A stretch of 64,000 nt of DNA from Nocardioides alkalitolerans DSM 16699 (lineage in GTDB: Bacteria > Actinomycetota > Actinomycetes > Propionibacteriales > Nocardioidaceae). Under the pieces are notes generated by a model, which had not been told where the DNA came from, did no database searches, and saw nothing but the letters and a program-made list of their open reading frames with translations. The stretch's first letter is position 1. Each line of letters starts with the position of its first letter. This document shows, in pieces, positions 59,664-64,000 of the stretch. Made by a program: the position numbers and the translations under genes. The DNA lies in the NCBI RefSeq assembly GCF_000426525.1, contig NZ_AUFN01000010.1, forward strand, positions 1,116,001-1,180,000, read 5' to 3'.

Positions 59664-60119
59664 ATGCCCACGCTCTCCGGCGGCCTCACGGCCTACCTGC
59701 CCGCCCTCGGCCGCACCCCGCAGGACCCCGTGGTCACGGACCTCCAGGCCACCCACGACGGCCCGGTGAAGGTCCGGAAGTTCTCCGGGCCGCCCGCCCT
59801 CTACATGAACTACACGGCCGCGGGCGTCGGCTTCCTCTTCAAGCACCGGCTGCTCGCGTCCGTCACCTTCTCCACGGGGCGGAACGCCGCGGGCTTCGAC
59901 GTCCACGACCCCGACCAGCCGCTCGTCGACGGCCTCCGGGTCGCGCCGTCGCGCGACGAGGTGCGGGCGCTGCTCGGGCCGCCGTTCCGCCACGACGGGG
60001 AGGACTTCGACGTCTACGAGATCGACGGCTCCTTCGTGCAGTTCTCCTACGACGCCGAGATGCGCGCGACCCGGATCGCCGCCACGCCCGACCTGCCCCA
60101 CTGGGCCGGTCCAGCCTGA
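59664..60119 (+). CDS. hypothetical protein
   Basis: A 151-residue protein I do not recognise. It has no signal peptide or membrane segment. It contains the stretch RVAPSRDEVRALLGPPFRHDGEDFDVYEIDG, followed by FVQFSYDAE, a helix then beta-strand pattern seen in some small immunity-like and SmpA-like folds; that similarity is too weak for a call. GACGAGGAG precedes the ATG by about 9 bases. It stands alone between two terminator-like hairpins and is not clearly part of the catabolic operons. Confidence 0.7.
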   Translation: MPTLSGGLTAYLPALGRTPQDPVVTDLQATHDGPVKVRKFSGPPALYMNYTAAGVGFLFKHRLLASVTFSTGRNAAGFDVHDPDQPLVDGLRVAPSRDEVRALLGPPFRHDGEDFDVYEIDGSFVQFSYDAEMRATRIAATPDLPHWAGPA

Positions 60120-60129
60120 CGGCATCGCG

Positions 60130-60196
60130 CGGGTAGTCCCTGACGCAGTGGTCGTTCCCGGGTCCGGGAGACGACCCGATCGTCAGGGACTACCCG
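60130..60196. terminator. nested hairpin between convergent genes
   Basis: CGGGTAGTCCCTGACG pairs perfectly with CGTCAGGGACTACCCG (60181-60196). Inside the loop a second hairpin forms from TCCCGG and CCGGGA with flanking GTCGT/GACGAC. It lies between the hypothetical gene (+) and the MenB/BadI-like gene (-). Confidence 0.65.
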
Positions 60197-60217
60197 GCCG
60201 ACGGGGCTAGGCCTGGC

Positions 60218-60982
60218 TCACTCCGGGGCCGGGAACTGCGGCTTGCGCTTCTCCATGAACGAGGCGGCGCCCTCGCGCATGTCGGGCGAGCCGATGGCCT
60301 GGACGAGCATGCCGAGGCCGGTGGAGAACGAGTCGCGCGCGGCGTTCCACCACATGTTGGAGCTGATCTTCGTGATCTCGAGGTAGCGCGGCGAGAGCGC
60401 GGCCAGGTCGGCGCACCAGGCCTCGACGGTCTCCTCGAGCAGGTCGTCGTCGACGACCTCGTTGACGAGGCCCATCTCGTACGCCCGCTGCGCGGGGTAG
60501 CGCCGGCAGAGCATCGAGAGCTCCTTCGCGCGCTTCTCACCGATCTGCACGCCCATCACGTTCGTCGCGCCGGTCACCGGCGAGCTGCCGACCTTCGGGC
60601 CGGTCTGGCCGAACGTGGCGGACCGGGCCGCGACCGCGAGGTCGCAGGCGACGACGAGCTCGTTGCCGCCGCCCGCGGCCGCGCCGTTGACCGCGGCGAT
60701 CACGGGACGGGGACAGGTGCGGATGGCGTCGAAGAGCCGCAGCGACCCCTTGTAGAGGCCGCGCATCGACGGCATGTCGGGCTCGCTGAGGTTGGTGAGC
60801 GCTCCGCCGGCGCAGAACGACCCGCCCGACCCGGTGATGACCACCGAGTGGTACGTCGACGCGTCCTCGAGCGCCTCCGTGATCGCGGCGGCCATGTGCG
60901 CGTCGTACGCGTTGCGACGCTCGGGCCGGTTGAGCTGGATCCAGAGCGCGGTGCCGCGCTCGGTGACGAGGACGTCGGACAA
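60218..60982 (-). CDS. crotonase-fold protein of the MenB/BadI group (possible ring-cleaving 2-ketocyclohexanecarboxyl-CoA hydrolase-like enzyme)
   Basis: A 254-residue crotonase-fold protein. It has FCAGGALTNL and AAAGGGNELVVACDL, then FGQTGPKVGS, KRAKELSMLCRRYPAQRAYEMGLVNEVV and ETVEAWCADLAALSP. This segment is the hallmark of MenB (dihydroxynaphthoyl-CoA synthase) and of BadI, which hydrolytically opens 2-ketocyclohexanecarboxyl-CoA. Its short length and catabolic neighbours favour a BadI-like reverse-Claisen ring opener over menaquinone synthesis. The TTG start at 60982 has AGGAGG 7 bases upstream. It is co-transcribed with the acyl-CoA dehydrogenase. Confidence 0.85.
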   Translation of the reverse strand: MSDVLVTERGTALWIQLNRPERRNAYDAHMAAAITEALEDASTYHSVVITGSGGSFCAGGALTNLSEPDMPSMRGLYKGSLRLFDAIRTCPRPVIAAVNGAAAGGGNELVVACDLAVAARSATFGQTGPKVGSSPVTGATNVMGVQIGEKRAKELSMLCRRYPAQRAYEMGLVNEVVDDDLLEETVEAWCADLAALSPRYLEITKISSNMWWNAARDSFSTGLGMLVQAIGSPDMREGAASFMEKRKPQFPAPE

Positions 60983-61023
60983 GGTTCTTCCTCCTGGTGG
61001 TGGTGCGGGAACGGTCGGGTTGA

Positions 61024-62274
61024 TCAGGACGACTTCAGCACCGTGCGGTGCCGGTCCATGCGCTTCCAGCCGAGGGCGTCGTCGGCGATGAGCACGGCCT
61101 GGATGTTGGCCGAGCCCTCGCCGGTCTGCCACAGCTTGGCGAAGTTGAGGTAGAGCCCGATCGGCAGCTCGTCCATGAAGGCGGCGCCGCCGAAGATCTC
61201 CGCGGTCGCCTGGGCCGCGCGGTTGCAGACCTCGCCGGCGTAGTACTTGGCGATCGAGCTCTCCCGCGTGGCGAGGTCGCCCTCGTCGTACCTCGCGGCG
61301 GCCTCGGCCACGAGACCGCGCGCGGCGGCGACCTCGACGGTCATGTCGGCGAGCTGCTTCTTGACCATCTGGAACGAGCCGATCTTGTCGCCGAAGGCGG
61401 TGCGCTCGTCGGCGTACGCCAGCGCGGCGTCGAGGCAGGCCTGGGCGAGACCGACGGAGCGGGCGGCGACGGTGAGGCGGCCGTAGTCCATGGCGTTCAT
61501 GGCCACGACGAACCCCTGGCCCTCGGCGCCGAGCAGAGCGCTGGCGGGCACGCGCACGTCGGTCAGGCTCACCGAGTTCGTGGGCATGAGCTTCCCGAGG
61601 CCCCGGCAGGGGACGCGGGTGGCCTCGAAGCCGGGGGTGGCGGTGGGGACGACGAACGCGGTGACGCCCCTGTGGCCGGCCGCGGGGTCCGTCTTCGCGT
61701 AGACGATCGCGACGTCGGCGACGTTGGCGTTGGTGATCCACATCTTCGCGCCGTTGAGGACGTAGTCGTCCCCGTCGCGCACGGCGCGCGTGCGCATGGC
61801 GCCCAGGAAGTCGGAGCCCCCGTCGGGCTCGGTCATCGCGTTGCAGCCGAGCAGCTCGCCGGTGAGCAGGCCCGGCACCCAGCGCTCCCGCTGCTCGGGG
61901 GTGCCCCAGTTCGCGATCGTCAGCGGGACCGTGGCGGCCTGGAGGTTCATCGACGCCGACAGCGGCGGGTAGACCCACGCCAGCTTCTCCGAGACCGCCG
62001 CGAGCGCGCGGAAGCCCGCACCCGTGCCGCCGACCTCGGGCGGGAAGCAGCAGCCGAAGAAGCCCATCTGGCCCATCTGGGCGTAGAGGTCGCGCGGGAA
62101 CTCCCCCGCGGTCTCCCGGGCGGCGATCGTGGGGCGCACCTCGCGCCGTCCCCACTCCTGCACCAGGTCGCCGATCTCGCGGGCCAGGTCGGCCCGCTCG
62201 GCCCGCTCCAGCAAGGCGGCGCGACGCGCCTCGTCGGTGTCGCCGACAGCGGCGGGGGCGGTGGTCACAGACAT
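61024..62274 (-). CDS. acyl-CoA dehydrogenase
   Basis: A 416-residue acyl-CoA dehydrogenase with NAMTEPDGGSDFLGAMRTR, VLNGAKMWITNANVAD and, near the C-terminus, WQTGEGSANIQ, where Glu of GEGS is the expected base. A 40-residue N-terminal tail precedes the first helix. ATG 62274 is chosen since the longer frame would cross B site 4. Together with the BadI-like gene and the thiolase operon it could oxidise an alicyclic acyl-CoA such as a cyclohexanecarboxyl-type ester; that substrate is inferred, not shown. Confidence 0.9.
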   Translation of the reverse strand: MSVTTAPAAVGDTDEARRAALLERAERADLAREIGDLVQEWGRREVRPTIAARETAGEFPRDLYAQMGQMGFFGCCFPPEVGGTGAGFRALAAVSEKLAWVYPPLSASMNLQAATVPLTIANWGTPEQRERWVPGLLTGELLGCNAMTEPDGGSDFLGAMRTRAVRDGDDYVLNGAKMWITNANVADVAIVYAKTDPAAGHRGVTAFVVPTATPGFEATRVPCRGLGKLMPTNSVSLTDVRVPASALLGAEGQGFVVAMNAMDYGRLTVAARSVGLAQACLDAALAYADERTAFGDKIGSFQMVKKQLADMTVEVAAARGLVAEAAARYDEGDLATRESSIAKYYAGEVCNRAAQATAEIFGGAAFMDELPIGLYLNFAKLWQTGEGSANIQAVLIADDALGWKRMDRHRTVLKSS

Positions 62275-62347
62275 CGTGTTCAGGCTCCTTCGGGTCAGCT
62301 CGACGTACGGTGCGTCGAAGCAGCATTCGAATAACGCATCGGTGCTA

Positions 62348-62358
62348 ATGTTCACCAT
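62348..62358. promoter_or_regulatory. B site 4: predicted GntR operator
   Basis: ATGTTCACCAT fits ATGNTCANCAT and lies in the divergent region between the acyl-CoA dehydrogenase (-) and the GntR gene (+), 31 bases before the GntR start, as expected for autoregulation. Confidence 0.6.
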
Positions 62359-62389
62359 CTTTGACCGGCCGCTCGGAGGACGAACCACG

Positions 62390-63145
62390 ATGGTCACACG
62401 CGATTCCGCAGCTCAGCGGCCCCCCAAGGCCGCGATGCTCGTCGCCCAGCGCATCGTCCAGGACGCGCTGCGCGCGGGCCTCGGCCCCGGCGAGCTCCTC
62501 GAGCCCGAGCGCACGATGCTGGAGAAGTACCAGACCGGGCGCGGCACGCTCCGCGAGGCGCTGCGGCTGCTCGAGTTCCAGGGCGTCATCTCGCTCAAGC
62601 CCGGACCGCGCGGCGGCCCGGTGCTGCAGAACCCCGACGCCGCCCACCTGGGCAGCACCCTCGTGCTGCTGATGCAGCTGCGGTCGGCGCCGTTCCGCAA
62701 CATCGTCGAGGTGCGCTCGGCCGTCGAGCCGATGATCAGCAACCTCGCCGCCACGCGCATGACCGACGAGGAGCTCACCGCGCTGCGGGGCACGGTCGAC
62801 CAGATGCGGGACGAGATGGACGACCAGTACTCGTTCCTCGACGCCAACAAGCGCTTCCACGACATCATCGCCTGGTCGTCGCGCAACTCGCTGTTCGGCT
62901 ACGTCATCGAGTCCCTGCTCGGGATCATGGACGGCACCGTCATCGGCATCGACTACCCGGGCTACCGCCGCACGGCGATCCTCAAGGCCCACGTGGAGAT
63001 CTACGAGGCCCTCGCGGCCCGTGACCCCGAGGCGTCCGAGGCCCGCATGCGCGAGCACATCGAGGCCTACGAGCGCTACGCCGAGCGCAAGTTCCCCCAG
63101 CTCATGGGCGAGACCATCCCCTGGGACCAGCGCTACTTCGGCTGA
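62390..63145 (+). CDS. GntR family transcriptional regulator with FCD domain
   Basis: A 251-residue regulator. The N-terminal winged helix is seen in LEPERTMLEKYQTGRGTLREALRLLEFQGVISLKPG. The C-terminal FCD domain has the usual metal/ligand residues: Asp and His in DANKRFHDIIAW and His in LKAHVEIYEAL and MREHIEAYE. FCD regulators sense acyl-CoAs or carboxylates. GGAGGA lies 9 bases before the ATG. B site 4 next to it, and B sites before the 5.8 and 56.7 kb operons, suggest it controls those clusters. Confidence 0.9.
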   Translation: MVTRDSAAQRPPKAAMLVAQRIVQDALRAGLGPGELLEPERTMLEKYQTGRGTLREALRLLEFQGVISLKPGPRGGPVLQNPDAAHLGSTLVLLMQLRSAPFRNIVEVRSAVEPMISNLAATRMTDEELTALRGTVDQMRDEMDDQYSFLDANKRFHDIIAWSSRNSLFGYVIESLLGIMDGTVIGIDYPGYRRTAILKAHVEIYEALAARDPEASEARMREHIEAYERYAERKFPQLMGETIPWDQRYFG

Positions 63146-63188
63146 CCCCGTCGCCCGGTACGTCGGGCCCGGCTCCCCCGCAGACGCG

Positions 63189-63230
63189 GACAGAGGGTCC
63201 CTGCGCCTCGCGGCGTGGGGACCCTCTGTC
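63189..63230. terminator. hairpin between convergent GntR and LivF genes
   Basis: GACAGAGGGTCCC and its perfect complement at 63218-63230 form a 13-base stem with a 16-base loop. Confidence 0.65.
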
Positions 63231-63244
63231 GTGCGTGGCACGTG

Positions 63245-63970
63245 TCAGTCGTCCGAGCCGGCCAGGGCCGCCTCGCCGAGGAAGGCCCGGAGCACGGCGC
63301 TGTTGTCGCGCGCCTCGCTGGCGGCGCCGGCGAAGATGACCTCGCCGCGGGCGACCGCGACGACGTCGTCGGCGACGTCGAGACCCGCCTCGGCGTTCTG
63401 CTCGACCATGAGGATGCCGATGCCCGAGTCGGCCATCTGGCGCACCTTGGCGAGGATCGAGTCGACGATCGCGGGCGCGAGACCCATCGAGGGCTCGTCG
63501 AGCAGCATGATCTTCGGCTGCGCCATCAGCGCGCGCCCGAAGGCCAGCATCTGCTGCTCGCCGCCGCTGAGCAGGCCAGCGGCGGAGTCGGCGCGCTGCT
63601 GGAGGATCGGGAACATCTCGTGGACGCGCTCGAGGGTCTCGGCGACGAGCGACTTGTCCGCCGTGTAGGCGCCCATCCGGAGGTTCTCCGCGACCGTCAG
63701 GGGGCCGAAGATCCGACGCCCCTCGGGCACGAGCGAGACGCCGTGCCGCACGATCTTGTGGGGCGCGAGCCCGGTGAGGTCCGTGCCGTCGAGCGTGACC
63801 TTGCCGCTCACCGGCTTCTCGAGGCCGGCCACCGCCTTGAGCGTGGTGGTCTTGCCGGCGCCGTTGGCGCCGAGCACGAGCGTGATCTTGCCCGGCGTCG
63901 TCGACATCGAGACGCCGCGGACGGCCTCGACGTTGCCGTAGCTGACGTGCAGGTCGCTGACATCAAGCAT
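63245..63970 (-). CDS. ABC importer ATPase, LivF-like (second system)
   Basis: A 241-residue ATPase of the LivF family with Walker A GANGAGKTT (about 33-40), signature LSGGEQQMLAFGRAL and Walker B IMLLDEPSMGLAP, then LMVEQNAEAGL. It belongs to a second BCAA-type importer whose other genes lie beyond the right edge. Only 241 residues long, as usual for LivF. It overlaps the LivG end by eight bases. The function in carboxylate uptake is inferred from the neighbourhood. Confidence 0.92.
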   Translation of the reverse strand: MLDVSDLHVSYGNVEAVRGVSMSTTPGKITLVLGANGAGKTTTLKAVAGLEKPVSGKVTLDGTDLTGLAPHKIVRHGVSLVPEGRRIFGPLTVAENLRMGAYTADKSLVAETLERVHEMFPILQQRADSAAGLLSGGEQQMLAFGRALMAQPKIMLLDEPSMGLAPAIVDSILAKVRQMADSGIGILMVEQNAEAGLDVADDVVAVARGEVIFAGAASEARDNSAVLRAFLGEAALAGSDD

Positions 63971-64000
63971 GGTCGCGCCACTTCCTTCCGAGGTAGGCCT
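63963..64000 (-). CDS. 3' end of a LivG-like ATPase, truncated by the window edge
   Basis: The last codons read EAYLGRKWRDHA and stop (TGA at 63963-63965), overlapping the LivF start by eight bases. EAYLG is the usual ending of LivG ATPases, as in the 8758-9663 gene. The rest lies outside the window. Confidence 0.68.
   Translation of the reverse strand, partial: AYLGRKWRDHA

Noticed and set aside
60218..60982. A menaquinone-synthesis menB gene
   Set aside because: It is shorter than typical MenB, lies in a catabolic operon and has no other men genes nearby, so the BadI-like reading is preferred, though not proven.
1..64000. Mobile elements, phage genes, tRNA or rRNA genes
   Set aside because: No transposase, integrase, structural RNA or target-site duplication was recognised anywhere in the window.

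Overview
The window is 64 kb of very high-GC DNA packed with genes for CoA-thioester catabolism. GTG and TTG starts, chains of 4-bp ATGA/GTGA gene overlaps, three luciferase-like (LLM, often F420-linked) oxidoreductases and a mycofactocin-type SDR point to an actinomycete, perhaps a Nocardioides-like one. The genus is a guess. No rRNA, tRNA, transposase, integrase or phage gene was seen. About 60 genes read as a catabolic region for one or more hydrophobic, branched or alicyclic carboxylic acids. The substrates cannot be named from sequence alone.

Layout. 1-5795 (-): an operon with two acyl-CoA dehydrogenases, an amidohydrolase, a split AtuA-like protein and an enoyl-CoA hydratase; divergent from it (5920-7691, +) lie an SDR and two AhpD/CMD-like proteins. 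7757-13799: an EthD-like gene (-) and a complete branched-chain-amino-acid-type ABC importer (+). 13888-14753: a VOC protein and a MarR regulator sharing a doubled palindrome. 15133-28000: acyl-CoA synthetases (one fused to a SnoaL domain), LLM oxidoreductase, hydratases, 3-hydroxyacyl-CoA dehydrogenase, thioesterases and thiolase in short divergent operons. 28445-29092: a TetR regulator. 29226-37870 (-): a ribose-family ABC importer leading into thiolase, LLM enzyme, CoA-transferase and acyl-CoA dehydrogenase. 38013-41637 (-): SDR, FadD, hydratase. 41821-53103 (-): a ten-gene operon with two aldehyde dehydrogenases, a mycofactocin-type SDR and a CaiB/MaoC/CitE set. 53224-56536: NTF2-like, SDR, EthD-like and flavin/F420 split-barrel proteins. 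56680-62274: thiolase, HSD10-type SDR, hydratase, a MenB/BadI-type ring-hydrolase candidate and an acyl-CoA dehydrogenase. 62390-63145: a GntR/FCD regulator. 63245-64000: the start of a second BCAA-type ABC system.

Regulation is the most striking part. Six intergenic regions carry variants of one inverted repeat (CCAANC-N3-TGNTTG; T sites), tying both importers and most of the 8.5-41.6 kb enzymes into one predicted TetR regulon. A second motif (ATGNTCANCAT; B sites) lies before the 5.8 kb and 56.7 kb clusters and before the GntR gene, which is therefore the likely B-site regulator. Separately, several intergenic regions hold tandem arrays with an exact 32-bp period built on a 17-bp core. These are neither coding repeats nor CRISPR and have no obvious function.
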